Source: Betaproteobacteria bacterium
GTDB taxonomy: Bacteria > Pseudomonadota > Gammaproteobacteria > Burkholderiales > Usitatibacteraceae
Assembly: GCA_016711875.1 (NCBI GenBank)
Contig: JADJSD010000003.1
Span: forward strand, 930,001 to 994,000
Direction of reading: 5' to 3'
Length of the DNA: 64,000 nt
In this document: positions 1-9,296 of the stretch, one piece after another
Position numbering within the stretch: the first letter of the stretch is position 1
Layout: each line of letters opens with the position of its first letter
Translations under genes and position numbers: made by a program
The notes under the pieces: generated by a model
Told to the model about the DNA's origin: nothing
Seen by the model: only the letters and a program-made list of their open reading frames with translations
Database searches by the model: none

Positions 1-1
1 G

Positions 2-931
2 GCCCGTATCAAGATCCTCGTGAAGGCCCTGGGCCCCGAGGAGTTCGCGCGCCAGGTCGAGGCCGAGTGGCAGCACCTGCGCGGCTCCGAGGCCACCATT
101 CCCGAACACGAACTCGCGCGCGTCTCGGCGTTCTTCGCGGACCCGCCCTACGAGAGCCTTTCGGACGAGGACGCCGCCTACGAGAAGGCTGTCGCGGACA
201 GCCGCGCCTTCTCCCTCTGGGCCGGACGCAGCGTGCACGCGCACAAGCGCCCCGGCTATGCCGCCGTCACGCTCTCGCTCAAGCCCCATGGCCTGCCGCC
301 GGGCGACGCCTCCGCCGACCAGATGGATGTCGTGGTGGGCCTCGCGGATCGCTACAGTTTCGGCGAGCTGCGCGTCACGCACGAACAGAACCTCGTCCTC
401 GCGGATGTCCGGAAGCGCGACCTGCACGCCCTGTGGCTCGCCGCGCGCGAAGCGGGCCTCGCCACGCCCAATCGGGGCCTGCTCACGAACATCATCTGCT
501 GCCCGGGCGGCGATTTCTGCTCGCTCGCGAACGCGAAGTCGATCCCCATCGCCACCGCCATCCAGGAGAAGTTCGACGACCTGGACTGGCTGCACGACAT
601 CGGCGAGCTCGACCTCAACATCTCCGGCTGCATGAATTCCTGCGGCCATCACCACATCGGACACATCGGGATCCTGGGCGTCGACAAGCACGGGAGCGAG
701 TGGTACCAGGTTTCCATCGGCGGGCGCCAGGGCAAGGACGCGGCGCTCGGCGAGGTGATCGGCCCTTCGTTCGCGGCAACCGAGGTGCCCGGCGTGATCG
801 AGAAACTCGTCGAGACCTACGTCGAACACCGCCGCGAGGGCGAGCTTTTCGTCGACACCGCGCAACGGATCGGCATCGCGCCGTTCAAGGCCGGCATCCA
901 TGGCGTGGAGAGGGAGATCGTCCATGCGTAG
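2..931 (+). CDS. cysI: Siroheme-dependent sulfite/nitrite reductase hemoprotein, 3' part (5' end outside window)
   Basis: Reduces sulfite to sulfide (or nitrite to ammonia) using a coupled siroheme and 4Fe-4S cluster in assimilatory sulfur metabolism. The reading frame is open from base 2, so the N-terminus lies upstream. The cluster and siroheme-ligand cysteines are visible as C-x5-C (codons at 500-502 and 518-520, in CPGGDFC) and C-x3-C (629-631 and 641-643, in GCMNSCGHHH), the signature of the family. The stop overlaps the start of the DUF934 gene by 8 nt. Neighbours making siroheme precursor (cobA) and cysteine (cysK) favour sulfite as the substrate; nitrite cannot be excluded from sequence alone. 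Confidence 0.9.
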   Translation, partial: ARIKILVKALGPEEFARQVEAEWQHLRGSEATIPEHELARVSAFFADPPYESLSDEDAAYEKAVADSRAFSLWAGRSVHAHKRPGYAAVTLSLKPHGLPPGDASADQMDVVVGLADRYSFGELRVTHEQNLVLADVRKRDLHALWLAAREAGLATPNRGLLTNIICCPGGDFCSLANAKSIPIATAIQEKFDDLDWLHDIGELDLNISGCMNSCGHHHIGHIGILGVDKHGSEWYQVSIGGRQGKDAALGEVIGPSFAATEVPGVIEKLVETYVEHRREGELFVDTAQRIGIAPFKAGIHGVEREIVHA

Positions 932-1457
932 CCAGCTCATCCGGGGACACCGCGTCGTCGAAGACGAATTCGCCGTCGTATCGCTGCCCGAAGGAGCCGA
1001 CCCCGCGTCGGCCCCATTGCCCGAGGGACCGGTCATCGTGCCGCTCGCCGTCTGGTCGGCCCGGCGCGAGGAACTGCTGTCGCGCGAGCATGCCGTCGGC
1101 GTGCAGCTCTCGCCGACCGACGTGCCCTCCACGCTCGCGGAAGATCTCGCGCGCCTTGCCGTCGTCGCCGTCCATTTCCCGAAGTTCGCCGATGGTCGCG
1201 GCTACTCGATCGCCTACCAGTTTCGCAGGCGCCTGGGCTATCGCGGTGAGCTGCGCGCGGTCGGCGACGTGCAGCGCGACCAGCTCTACTACCTGTCGCG
1301 AAGCGGCTTCGACGCCTTCCTGATCAAGGAAGGGCATGACGCGCAGGCTGCGCTCGCCTCGCTGCACGACTTCAACGCGACCTACCAGGCGGCCGCCGAC
1401 GGTCGCCTGCCCCGGTTTCGCGCCGCGCCCCCGGCCCGAGAGGCTGCCGGTGGGTAA
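924..1457 (+). CDS. DUF934 family protein, sulfite-reduction partner
   Basis: This 177-residue protein matches the DUF934 family (for example the stretch FADGRGYSIAYQFRRRLGY, then GDVQRDQLYYL and the SGFDAF segment). The family is known chiefly as a small companion of betaproteobacterial sulfite reductases; its biochemical role is unsettled. The ATG at 924 is chosen because it starts inside the reductase stop (ATGCGTAG) and gives the usual family length; an upstream in-frame GTG exists within the reductase gene. It overlaps the next gene by 8 nt, so translational coupling in one sulfur operon is likely. Confidence 0.85.
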   Translation: MRSQLIRGHRVVEDEFAVVSLPEGADPASAPLPEGPVIVPLAVWSARREELLSREHAVGVQLSPTDVPSTLAEDLARLAVVAVHFPKFADGRGYSIAYQFRRRLGYRGELRAVGDVQRDQLYYLSRSGFDAFLIKEGHDAQAALASLHDFNATYQAAADGRLPRFRAAPPAREAAGG

Positions 1458-2241
1458 AGTCTGGCTCGTCGGTGCCGGCCCCGGCGCGGCCGACCTGCTC
1501 ACGCTGCGGGCGGCGCGCGTCATCGCGTCGGCGGACATCGTGTTTCACGACGCCCTGGTGCAGCCCGACGTGCTGGCCCTCGCTTCCCGCGCGCGCCTCG
1601 TCGATGTCGGCAAGCGCGACGGCCGTCACTCCACGGAGCAGCGGTTCATCAACCGGGCGATCGTCGAAGCCGCGCGCACCCACGCGGTCGTCGTTCGCCT
1701 GAAGGGCGGCGATCCCATGGTCTTCGGCCGTGCCCAGGAAGAACTCGGTGCCTTGGCTGCCGCCGGTATCGAAACCGAGGTCGTTCCCGGCATCACTTCG
1801 GCGCTGGCCGCGAGCGCGTCGCTGGGAATTTCGCTGACTCGGCGCGGTACAGCGCGGCATGTGGCCTTCGTCACGCCGAGAACAGGCGCGGGCGAGGATG
1901 CGTCGGAATGGCTCGCGAGCGCGGCAAGCGCGGATACCGTGGCGCTCTACATGGCCTCGCGCCAGGCCCCGGCCATCGCGGCCGCCCTGGTCGCGGCCGG
2001 CCGCAGCCCCTCGACGCCGGCTTGCGTGGTCGAGAACGCAACGCTTGCGTCCGAACGAATCGTGGCGACGACCCTCGGCGCGCTGGCGAGACAGGCACCG
2101 CTCGCGCTCGACGGCCCCGCGGTACTTCTCGTGGGCGAGGTATTCCGCGAGGCGAGTTCCTCGCGCGCGGGCCTGCCATGGACACCCGTGGCGCAATCTG
2201 GCTCAATCGCTTCCGAACGCCGAAATGTCACCGGCCGATAG
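1450..2241 (+). CDS. cobA: Uroporphyrinogen-III C-methyltransferase (SUMT)
   Basis: Transfers two methyl groups from S-adenosylmethionine to uroporphyrinogen III, giving precorrin-2, the precursor of siroheme used by the adjacent reductase. The 263-residue product has the N-terminal glycine-rich motif VGAGPGAADLLTLRA, the VRLKGGDPMVFGRAQEE motif and VVPGITSA, all typical of the CobA/CysG-A tetrapyrrole methylase fold. I chose the GTG at 1450, directly before the conserved N-terminus and overlapping the DUF934 stop, rather than the longer frame running back to 1336. There is no fused CysG dehydrogenase/ferrochelatase domain, so siroheme completion needs another enzyme. Confidence 0.9.
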   Translation: MGKVWLVGAGPGAADLLTLRAARVIASADIVFHDALVQPDVLALASRARLVDVGKRDGRHSTEQRFINRAIVEAARTHAVVVRLKGGDPMVFGRAQEELGALAAAGIETEVVPGITSALAASASLGISLTRRGTARHVAFVTPRTGAGEDASEWLASAASADTVALYMASRQAPAIAAALVAAGRSPSTPACVVENATLASERIVATTLGALARQAPLALDGPAVLLVGEVFREASSSRAGLPWTPVAQSGSIASERRNVTGR

Positions 2242-2256
2242 GATGCGAACCGAACG

Positions 2257-2742
2257 ATGAACGATGCCACGCCAGACACCGCCCTCGATGAGACGACCTC
2301 CGCCGAGGAAATCTTCGCGCTTGCCGCCGCACGCGCCCGCGGATCCGGCTTTACTTACGCCGGATCCGTGACGCCCGCCGAAGCCCATCGCCTCGCCCGC
2401 CTCGGCGCTGCCACCATCGTGGACATTCGTACGCGCCCGGAACTCGAGTTCGTCGGCCGCATCGAGGGATCCCAACTCGTGGAATGGCGGGCGTGGGGAT
2501 CGACCGATCCGCATCCGGACTTCGTCGAGAAGGTGACGGCGGACCTCGGGACGGACCAGCCGTTGCTGCTCATCTGCCGCAGCGGCGTGCGCTCCCACAA
2601 CGCCGCGACCGCGCTCACGCAGGCCGGCCACCGCCGCGCCTACAACATCCTCCAGGGCTTCGAGGGCGATCGCGACGAGCACGGCCGCCGGAACACCGTG
2701 GGCGGGTGGCGATTCTCCGGACTTCCCTGGACCCAAAGCTGA
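2257..2742 (+). CDS. Rhodanese-like sulfurtransferase
   Basis: A single rhodanese domain of 161 residues with the persulfide-forming loop CRSGVRS near residue 110 and the upstream aspartate motif VDIRTRPELEF. Rhodaneses carry sulfane sulfur on the loop cysteine and pass it to acceptors such as thiols. It sits 15 nt after cobA and 13 nt before cysK, which places it in the sulfur-assimilation operon, but its physiological sulfur donor and acceptor cannot be read from sequence. The C-terminal part keeps the family pattern GFEGDRDEHGRRN followed by GGW. Confidence 0.85.
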   Translation: MNDATPDTALDETTSAEEIFALAAARARGSGFTYAGSVTPAEAHRLARLGAATIVDIRTRPELEFVGRIEGSQLVEWRAWGSTDPHPDFVEKVTADLGTDQPLLLICRSGVRSHNAATALTQAGHRRAYNILQGFEGDRDEHGRRNTVGGWRFSGLPWTQS

Positions 2743-2755
2743 CACGGAACCCACC

Positions 2756-3739
2756 ATGACATCCGTCTTCTCCGACAATTCCCTCTCCATCGGCCGCACG
2801 CCGCTCATCCGCCTGAACCGCGTCACCGACGGCGCGGGCGCCACCGTGCTCGCCAAGATCGAGGGCCGAAACCCCGCCTACTCGGTGAAGTGCCGCATCG
2901 GAGCCGCCATGATCTGGGACGCCGAGAAGAAGGGCCGGCTGGGCCCGGGCAAGGAGATCGTCGAGCCCACCAGCGGCAACACGGGCATCGCGCTCGCGTT
3001 CGTCGCCGCCGCGCGCGGCATCCCCATCACGCTCACGATGCCGGAGACGATGTCCATCGAGCGCCGCAAGCTCCTGCTCGCCTACGGCGCCAAGCTCGTG
3101 CTGACCGAGGGTGCGAAGGGCATGGCCGGCGCGGTCGCGAAGGCCGAGGAGATCGCGGCTTCCGATCCGTCGAAGTACGTCCTCCTTCAGCAGTTCAAGA
3201 ACCCCGCCAACCCCGCCATCCACGAGGCCACGACGGGCCCTGAGATCTGGGAGGACACCGAAGGCAAGTTCGATATCCTCGTCTGCGGCATCGGCACGGG
3301 CGGCACCATCACCGGCATCTCGCGCTTCATCAAGAACACGAAGGGCCGGAAGATCCAGTCGATCGCCGTCGAACCCGCCGCGAGCCCCCTCCTCACGCAG
3401 AAGCGCGCCGGCGAGCCGCTCAAGCCGGGCGCGCACAAGATCCAGGGCATCGGCGCCAATTTCATCCCGGACGTGCTCGACCTGTCGCTCGTCGATTCGG
3501 TCGAGCAGGTAACGAACGAGGACGCCGTGCTCTTCGCGCGCCGCCTCGCCAAGGAAGAGGGCATTCTCGCGGGCATCTCCTGCGGAGCGGCCACGGCGGT
3601 CGCCGTGCGCGTGGCGAAGCGGCCCGAGAATGCGGGCAAGACGATCGTGGTGATCCTGCCGGATTCGGGCGAACGCTACCTCAGTTCGATCCTGTTCGAA
3701 GGCCTCTTCGACGCCTCGGGTGCGCCGGTCGCAACCTGA
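2756..3739 (+). CDS. cysK: Cysteine synthase A (O-acetylserine sulfhydrylase)
   Basis: PLP enzyme that makes cysteine from O-acetylserine and sulfide, the last step of the pathway begun by the sulfite reductase at the window start. The PLP-binding lysine is Lys45 in NPAYSVKCRIGA, the substrate loop is EPTSGNTGIAL, and the phosphate-binding loop is GTGGTITG. Length of 327 residues is normal for CysK. Details such as NPAYSVKC and PETMSIERR fit CysK better than CysM. It is the last gene of the operon and converges on the aminotransferase gene 18 nt downstream. Confidence 0.92.
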   Translation: MTSVFSDNSLSIGRTPLIRLNRVTDGAGATVLAKIEGRNPAYSVKCRIGAAMIWDAEKKGRLGPGKEIVEPTSGNTGIALAFVAAARGIPITLTMPETMSIERRKLLLAYGAKLVLTEGAKGMAGAVAKAEEIAASDPSKYVLLQQFKNPANPAIHEATTGPEIWEDTEGKFDILVCGIGTGGTITGISRFIKNTKGRKIQSIAVEPAASPLLTQKRAGEPLKPGAHKIQGIGANFIPDVLDLSLVDSVEQVTNEDAVLFARRLAKEEGILAGISCGAATAVAVRVAKRPENAGKTIVVILPDSGERYLSSILFEGLFDASGAPVAT

Positions 3740-3757
3740 ACGCCGCGTTCCGGGTTC

Positions 3758-4921
3758 TCAGCGCAAGCCGCGCAGGCGCCGGGCGCCCTCGACGATCGTC
3801 TCGTCCCGCTTCGCGAAACAGAAACGGATCACGCGGTTGTCCGTCCCCTCCTCGTAGAACACCGAAAGCGGAATCGTCGCCACGCCGTAGTCGCGCACGA
3901 GGCGCTTCGCGAAATCCTCGTCGCGCTCCTCGCTCACGCGACCGTAGCGCGCGAGCTGGAAGTACGCGCCTTCGCCCGGCAGGAGTTCGAGTGGCGTGTC
4001 CGCGAGCGCTTCGCGCAGCAAGTCGCGCTTGGCCTGGAAGAAGGCCGTGAGGCCCTCGTAGTGCGTGGGGTCCTTCAGGAACCCTGCCAGCGCGTGCTGC
4101 GCCGGCGTCGACACGGTGAACACGATGAACTGGTGCACGCGCCGGAATTCCGCCGTGATGGCCTTGGGCGCGAGCGCGTAACCCACTTTCCAGCCGGTAG
4201 CGTGGAAGGTCTTGCCGAAAGAGCCGATCACCACGCTGCGGGCGGCCAGCTCGTCGCTTCTCGCCATCCCCTCGTGCCGGCCGCCGTCGAACACGAGGTG
4301 CTCGTAGACCTCGTCGCTCACGATGAGGATCGGGGTGCCGCGGGTGAGGTCCTCGAGATGGCGCAGATCCTCGGCCGACAGGACGCTCGTTCCCGGGTTG
4401 CAGGGTGAGTTCACCACGATGAGGCGGGTACGCGGCGTGACGGCGCGACGAACGGCCGGCCAATCGAGGTGATAGCCCGGAAAGGTGAGCGGTACGCGCA
4501 CGGGCACCGCTCCTGCCAACTTGATGGAAGGAATGTAGCTGTCGTACGCCGGCTCGAACACGATGACCTCGTCGCCGGGATGGACGAGCGCCGTGATGGC
4601 CGTGTAGATGGCCTGCGTGGCGCCCGCGGTCACCGTGATCTCGTCGCCCGGGTCGTACTGCCTTCCATAGAGCCGCTCGACCTTGCCCGCGATGGCCTCG
4701 CGCAGCGCCGGCAGCCCCGCCATCGGCGGGTACTGGTTGTGGCCCGCTTTCATCGCCTGCGTGAAAAGATCGATGAGTTGCGGATCGATGGGGAAGTCGG
4801 GAAAGCCCTGCCCGAGGTTCACCGCGCCGTGTTTCTCGGCAAGGGCCGACATGACGGTGAAGATGGTCGTGCCGGAGGCGGGCAGGCGGGAGCGCAGCGG
4901 CTCCATCGGATTCGTGTCCAT
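3758..4921 (-). CDS. PLP-dependent aminotransferase, probable methionine aminotransferase (YbdL-like)
   Basis: Fold-type I class I/II aminotransferase of 387 residues. Features are VNLGQGFPDFP at the N-terminus, NQYPPMAGLPALREA, NSPCNPGTS, SDEVYEHLVFDG, and the Schiff-base lysine in SFGKTFHATGWKVGY. The VNLGQGFPDF start and the FGKTFHATGWKVGY site resemble E. coli YbdL and kynurenine aminotransferase-like enzymes that act on methionine and aromatic amino acids. Substrate is inferred from similarity only. It stands alone, convergent with cysK; the start at 4921 is the first ATG before the conserved region. Confidence 0.85.
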   Translation of the reverse strand: MDTNPMEPLRSRLPASGTTIFTVMSALAEKHGAVNLGQGFPDFPIDPQLIDLFTQAMKAGHNQYPPMAGLPALREAIAGKVERLYGRQYDPGDEITVTAGATQAIYTAITALVHPGDEVIVFEPAYDSYIPSIKLAGAVPVRVPLTFPGYHLDWPAVRRAVTPRTRLIVVNSPCNPGTSVLSAEDLRHLEDLTRGTPILIVSDEVYEHLVFDGGRHEGMARSDELAARSVVIGSFGKTFHATGWKVGYALAPKAITAEFRRVHQFIVFTVSTPAQHALAGFLKDPTHYEGLTAFFQAKRDLLREALADTPLELLPGEGAYFQLARYGRVSEERDEDFAKRLVRDYGVATIPLSVFYEEGTDNRVIRFCFAKRDETIVEGARRLRGLR

Positions 4922-4961
4922 GCGCGCAGTTTACCAAGCAGCCCGCCGTGGCCGCCCGCGT

Positions 4962-6776
4962 TCAAGGACTCCAGCGATAGACCTGCACCTGCCCTTCGTT
5001 CCTCGCGATGCCGGGCGAGCGAGAGCCGCCGATCGTGTAGAACGCGTTGCCGCGGATGGCGCCACCGAAGCCGTGCACGGGCGCCGGCAGCCGGCTGATG
5101 GGCTGCCACGCGCCCTCCCCCGCGGCGATCCCTTCCAGGTCGCCCACCACGCTTCGCGGATTGGCGAGCCGCTCGCCACCTGCCACGAGAATCATCCGGT
5201 CGTCCGCCGCCGCCGCGAATCCGGCGCGCGAGAACCGAAGCGGCGGCCCGGGTCGCCACGCATCGGCCGCCGGGTCGTAGATGGACACCGTGGCGTTGTG
5301 CTGGAGCGTGGCATCGCGACCGGCGATCATCCAGATCTCGCCCTGGAAGGCGACCACCTGCGAATGGTCCCTGCCCGTGAGGCCGTGCCGCTCGATCGTC
5401 CGCGTCGCGAGCGTGCGCAGGTTCACCTGCTGCAACTGGCCGCCCACATCGCCGAAGTAGGCGAACCCACCCTGCACCGCGACGCCACTCGCCACCACGT
5501 AAGGCGCCTGCGCCATCGGCTCCCACCGCGATTCCGACGGCCGGTACCGCCAGCCGTTCACCGGGGGCGATTCTTCCTCGCCGCTGCGATAGCCGCCCGT
5601 CACCACGAGATCGCCGTCGAGCACGATTGCCGCGCCATGGTCGCGTCCGGCGGGAATCGGCGGGAGGTTCGTCCACGCGTCCGCGTCCACGTCGTAGCAC
5701 TTCACGTCGCGCAGGCCTCCCAGCCCCCCGGCCGCGCAGGAAACCGGGCCGGCCGTCGCCATCGCGAATTCGGATTGCGGCGCCGGCATCGTGGCGCCCG
5801 CGCTCCAGGTGCCGTTCAGCGGCAACGCGGGCGCGCCTTCAAGGCAGGAGGTTCCCGCCAGCTTCGCGAGCCGCGTAGCGCGAAGCCGGCCGCTGCCGAA
5901 CGCAGGCTGCACGGACGCGTAGGTCATCGAGCCGGCCTCGCAGCCGGTGAAATCGAACGCGAGCCGCCCCCAGGGCTCGAGGCGCACGCGGGCGGGATCG
6001 AACTTCTCGCCGAAGCTCGCGCCCACGGGCCGCAGGTTCTCGGCGATCTCGAAGCGCTCGCCGCCGGTGGGCGAAGTGCCGATGGTCCAGGCCTGCTCCC
6101 CGCGCTCGTCGTAGGTGAACCAGTAGACGACGGTTCGGCCGTCGGCGAGTTCCTCGACTTGCCAGCCCTCTCCCGCATGGGTGGGGTCGAACCACGCGCC
6201 GCTGCGTTGGCGCAGGCCCGCCAGGGTTCGCGCGCCGCTCGGGTGCACCTGCTTCTTGCCGGCGCACTCGAGCTCGCCCACGCTCGAAAGCCGGGTGATC
6301 TCCCGCGTACCCGAGCCCCAGCCGGCCGGCCCGGCCCACGTGACCTCGCCCCGGTTGCAGTCGATGAACCGGAACTCGAGGCTGCCCCACGGTACGAACC
6401 GGAAGGCCGACGGGTCGTAGCCCGGCCCGAATCGCGGCCCGCGCGTCGTGGCCGCCGACACGAAGCGGATGCGATCGCCGTCGAGCCGCCCGTCCTGCGC
6501 GTAGATCCAGGCCTGCTGCGCCGGGCTGCCTTCGGGCGGATAGGTGAACCAGATGGCGAGAGCGCTGCCGTCCGCGAGCACCTGCAGCACGAAACCCTCG
6601 CCGCCTCGGGAAGGCGTGAACCAGGACCCCGACAGGCCCGGGCCCGCCCAGAAGGACATGGCCTTCGCTGAGGCGGCCGACGACTTCGCGGCGGACCGAT
6701 GCTCGAGGCAGGCACTGCCCTCCAGCCCGAGGCAGGCGGCCGCAAGTCCGGCGACGAGGGCGAGGCGAGCATTCAT
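4962..6776 (-). CDS. Secreted Kelch-repeat protein with two N-terminal ~130-residue repeats
   Basis: A 604-residue exported protein of unknown function. The ATG at 6776 opens a signal peptide (MNARLALVAGLAAACLG). Two homologous domains follow, at about residues 40-160 and 165-300: compare SGSWFTPSRGGEGFVLQVL with SGAWFDPTHAGEGWQVEEL, and AIWFTY with VYWFTY. The rest has Kelch-type beta-propeller blades (for example VVTGGYRSGEE, MILVAGGERL and FYTIGGSRSPG). Kelch propellers usually bind proteins or sugars; here the partner is unknown. The gene is divergent from aat, with no obvious operon partner. Confidence 0.75.
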   Translation of the reverse strand: MNARLALVAGLAAACLGLEGSACLEHRSAAKSSAASAKAMSFWAGPGLSGSWFTPSRGGEGFVLQVLADGSALAIWFTYPPEGSPAQQAWIYAQDGRLDGDRIRFVSAATTRGPRFGPGYDPSAFRFVPWGSLEFRFIDCNRGEVTWAGPAGWGSGTREITRLSSVGELECAGKKQVHPSGARTLAGLRQRSGAWFDPTHAGEGWQVEELADGRTVVYWFTYDERGEQAWTIGTSPTGGERFEIAENLRPVGASFGEKFDPARVRLEPWGRLAFDFTGCEAGSMTYASVQPAFGSGRLRATRLAKLAGTSCLEGAPALPLNGTWSAGATMPAPQSEFAMATAGPVSCAAGGLGGLRDVKCYDVDADAWTNLPPIPAGRDHGAAIVLDGDLVVTGGYRSGEEESPPVNGWRYRPSESRWEPMAQAPYVVASGVAVQGGFAYFGDVGGQLQQVNLRTLATRTIERHGLTGRDHSQVVAFQGEIWMIAGRDATLQHNATVSIYDPAADAWRPGPPLRFSRAGFAAAADDRMILVAGGERLANPRSVVGDLEGIAAGEGAWQPISRLPAPVHGFGGAIRGNAFYTIGGSRSPGIARNEGQVQVYRWSP

Positions 6777-6841
6777 GCGCGGGAGCCTAGCGCGGACGCC
6801 CGCCCGTGCGTCGTGCCGTAACAAAATGCTAGATTCCCCCC

Positions 6842-7543
6842 GTGATCCCCTGGCTCGACCGCAACGACCCTTTCCCGCCGGTCTCGAAGGCCCTGCGCTC
6901 GCCCAACGGCCTGCTGTGCGCCGGCGCCGACCTCTCGCCCGGGCGCATCCTGAACGCTTACTCGCAGGGCATCTTCCCCTGGTTCTCGGAAGGCGATCCG
7001 ATCCTGTGGTGGTCGCCTCATCCGCGCATGGTGCTTTTCCCCGACGAATTGCGGATCACCCGGTCCCTGAGAAAGCGCGCGGCCAGCGACCGCTTCGAGA
7101 CGCGTGTCGATACGGCCTTCGAGCAGGTGATGCGCGAATGCGCCGCCCCGCGCGACGGGCAGGGCGGCACCTGGATCCTGCCGGAGATGACCGCCTTCTA
7201 CACCCGCCTGCACGCGATGGGCTACGCCCACTCGGTCGAGTCGTGGCAGGAGGACCGGCTGGTCGGCGGCCTCTACGGCCTGCACCTGGGCGGGATCTTC
7301 TTCGGCGAATCGATGTTCTCGCGGGAGACGGACGCCTCGAAGGTGGCGCTGGTGAAGCTAGTGGATCGGGTGAAGGCCGCGGGCGTCGTCCTCATCGACT
7401 GCCAGCAGAACACGCGCCACCTCGCCTCGCTGGGCGCGCGGGAGATCCCCCGGCGGGATTTCGTCCGGCACCTCGCCGAGTCGATACAATATGACCCGTC
7501 GAGCGGCCCCGCGCCGCCCCCTGAGGCCGCATGGCGAAGCTGA
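6842..7543 (+). CDS. aat: Leucyl/phenylalanyl-tRNA-protein transferase
   Basis: Adds leucine or phenylalanine from charged tRNA to the N-terminal Arg or Lys of proteins, marking them for ClpAP/ClpS degradation (bacterial N-end rule). The 233-residue product has the family core NGLLCAGADLSPGRILNAY, GIFPWFSEGDPILWWSPHPR, GGLYGLHLGGIFFGESMFS and LIDCQ. The start is GTG at 6842 because an in-frame stop lies 10 nt upstream. It overlaps bpt by 13 nt, the usual aat-bpt operon. Confidence 0.93.
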   Translation: MIPWLDRNDPFPPVSKALRSPNGLLCAGADLSPGRILNAYSQGIFPWFSEGDPILWWSPHPRMVLFPDELRITRSLRKRAASDRFETRVDTAFEQVMRECAAPRDGQGGTWILPEMTAFYTRLHAMGYAHSVESWQEDRLVGGLYGLHLGGIFFGESMFSRETDASKVALVKLVDRVKAAGVVLIDCQQNTRHLASLGAREIPRRDFVRHLAESIQYDPSSGPAPPPEAAWRS

Positions 7544-8253
7544 ACGACCTTCCGATAGCCAACCTGCAGTTCTACGCGACGGCGCCCTACCCGTGCAGCT
7601 ACCTGCCCGGGCGCCTGGCGCGCTCGCAGGTCGCCACGCCCAGCTACCTGATCGACACGGACACCTACGGCTCCCTCGTCTCGGCCGGTTTCCGGCGCAG
7701 CGGCGCCTTCACGTACCGCCCCTATTGCGACCACTGCCAGGCCTGCGTGCCGGTGCGCGTCGTCGCCGGCGAGTTCGAGCCCTCGCGCACGCAAGGCCGC
7801 GCCTGGAAGCGCCACGCCGGCCTCGAGGCGCGCGAGGCCGAACTCAAGTTCGACGCCGAGCACTACGCGCTCTACCGCCTCTACCAGAGCGAGCGCCACC
7901 GCGGCGGCGGCATGGACCACGACAGCCGCGAGCAGTACGCGCATTTCCTCCTGCAGAGCAACGTCGCCACCAGCCTCTTCGAATTCCGCGAGGCCGGGAT
8001 GCTCCGCATGGTCTCCATCGTGGACCAGCTCGCCGACGGGCTCTCGTCCGTCTACACCTTCTTCGACCCGGCCGTGGAGAAGGCGAGCTTCGGCACCTGG
8101 AACATCCTGTGGCAGGTCGAGGAAGCGCGCCGCCGCGGCCTCGCCTACGTCTACCTGGGCTACTGGATCTCGCAGAGCGCCAAGATGGCCTACAAGAGCC
8201 AGTTCCGCCCCATCGAGGGTCTCCAGCGTGGAGAGTGGAAGCGCTTCCCCTGA
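7531..8253 (+). CDS. bpt: Aspartate/glutamate leucyltransferase (arginyltransferase-like)
   Basis: Transfers leucine to proteins with N-terminal Asp or Glu, the second arm of the bacterial N-end rule. The 240-residue product carries the N-terminal cysteine pair region YCDHCQACVPVRV and the ATE C-terminal core (SSVYTFFDPA, YLGYWISQSAKMAYKS, FRPIEGL). It is translationally coupled: its start lies within aat and its stop TGA shares a base with the ATG of pyrD. Bacterial members of this family use Leu-tRNA, so Bpt is preferred over the eukaryotic name Ate1. Confidence 0.92.
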   Translation: MAKLNDLPIANLQFYATAPYPCSYLPGRLARSQVATPSYLIDTDTYGSLVSAGFRRSGAFTYRPYCDHCQACVPVRVVAGEFEPSRTQGRAWKRHAGLEAREAELKFDAEHYALYRLYQSERHRGGGMDHDSREQYAHFLLQSNVATSLFEFREAGMLRMVSIVDQLADGLSSVYTFFDPAVEKASFGTWNILWQVEEARRRGLAYVYLGYWISQSAKMAYKSQFRPIEGLQRGEWKRFP

Positions 8254-9273
8254 TGCAGACGCTCTACCGGATCGCCCGCGCCGCCCTCTTCCAGCTCGAC
8301 CCCGAAACCGCGCACGACGTCGCCATGAAGGCGATGTGCGCGATGGGGCCCGCCGCCGCGCTCCTGGGCGCCGGCGCGGACCGCAACGAATCGCGCACGG
8401 TGATGGGCATCGAGTTCCCCAACCCCGTGGGCCTCGCCGCGGGCTTCGACAAGAACGGCGAATACCTCGACACGCTGCATGCGCTCGGCTTCGGCCACCT
8501 CGAGGCCGGCACGGTTACGCCGCGCCCGCAGCCCGGGAACCCGAAGCCGCGCCTCTTCCGGCTCGTCGAGCACGACGCCATCATCAACCGCATGGGCTTC
8601 AACAACGTCGGCGTGGATCGGTTGGTGCGCAATGTCGAGAAGGCTTCGTTCCGCGGCGTGCTCGGCATCAACATCGGCAAGAACTTCGACACGCCGATGG
8701 AGCACGCGGCCGACGACTACCTGCTGTGCCTGGACGCGGTGTACGACCGGGCGACGTACATCGCGGTGAACATCTCCTCGCCCAACACGAAGAACCTGCG
8801 CGACCTGCAGTCGAAGGAGAAGCTCGACGACCTGCTCGCCGCCATCATGCAGCGCCGCGACGCCCTCGCCGCGAAGGCCGGCCGCGTGAAGCCCCTCGCG
8901 GTGAAGATCGCGCCGGACCTGGACGACGAGCAGTTGGAGGCCATCGCGGAACTGGCGGTCAAGCACCGCCTGGACGGCCTCATCGCCACCAACACCACCA
9001 TCGGGCGCAAGGGCGTCGAAGGCCACCGCCACGCCAAGGAGGCGGGCGGGCTCTCAGGCCGGCCGGTGTTCGGAACCCTCGACGGCCGTGCTGGGGAAGC
9101 TGGCGTCGCTCCTGTCGGGCCGCGTCCCGCTCATCGGCGTCGGCGGCATCCACACGGGGGCGGACGCGAAGGCGAAGATCGACGCAGGCGCGAGTCTCGT
9201 GCAGGTCTACACGGGCTTCATCTTCCGCGGCCCCGACGTCATCGCCGACGCGCGCCGCGCGCTGCGCCGCTAG
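8253..9273 (+). CDS. pyrD: Dihydroorotate dehydrogenase (quinone), interrupted by a 1-base frame break
   Basis: Class 2, membrane-associated FMN enzyme that oxidises dihydroorotate to orotate with quinone, in pyrimidine synthesis. Conserved parts are PVGLAAGFDKNGE, FNNVGVD, GINIGKN, VNISSPNTKNLR, VKIAPDL, ATNTT and, in another frame, LIGVGGIHTG and QVYTGFIF. Up to base ~9071 the frame starts at 8253; from ~9073 the homologous frame is +1 to it (EPSTAVLGKLA after PVF). Removing one G of the GG at 9072-9073 restores an uninterrupted protein of about 339 residues ending at 9273. Both halves are fully conserved, so an erroneous extra base is more likely than a dead gene, because PyrD is normally needed for pyrimidine prototrophy. 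Confidence 0.88.
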
Positions 9274-9296
9274 GCGTCCCGCCGGAGGTCCCCGCG

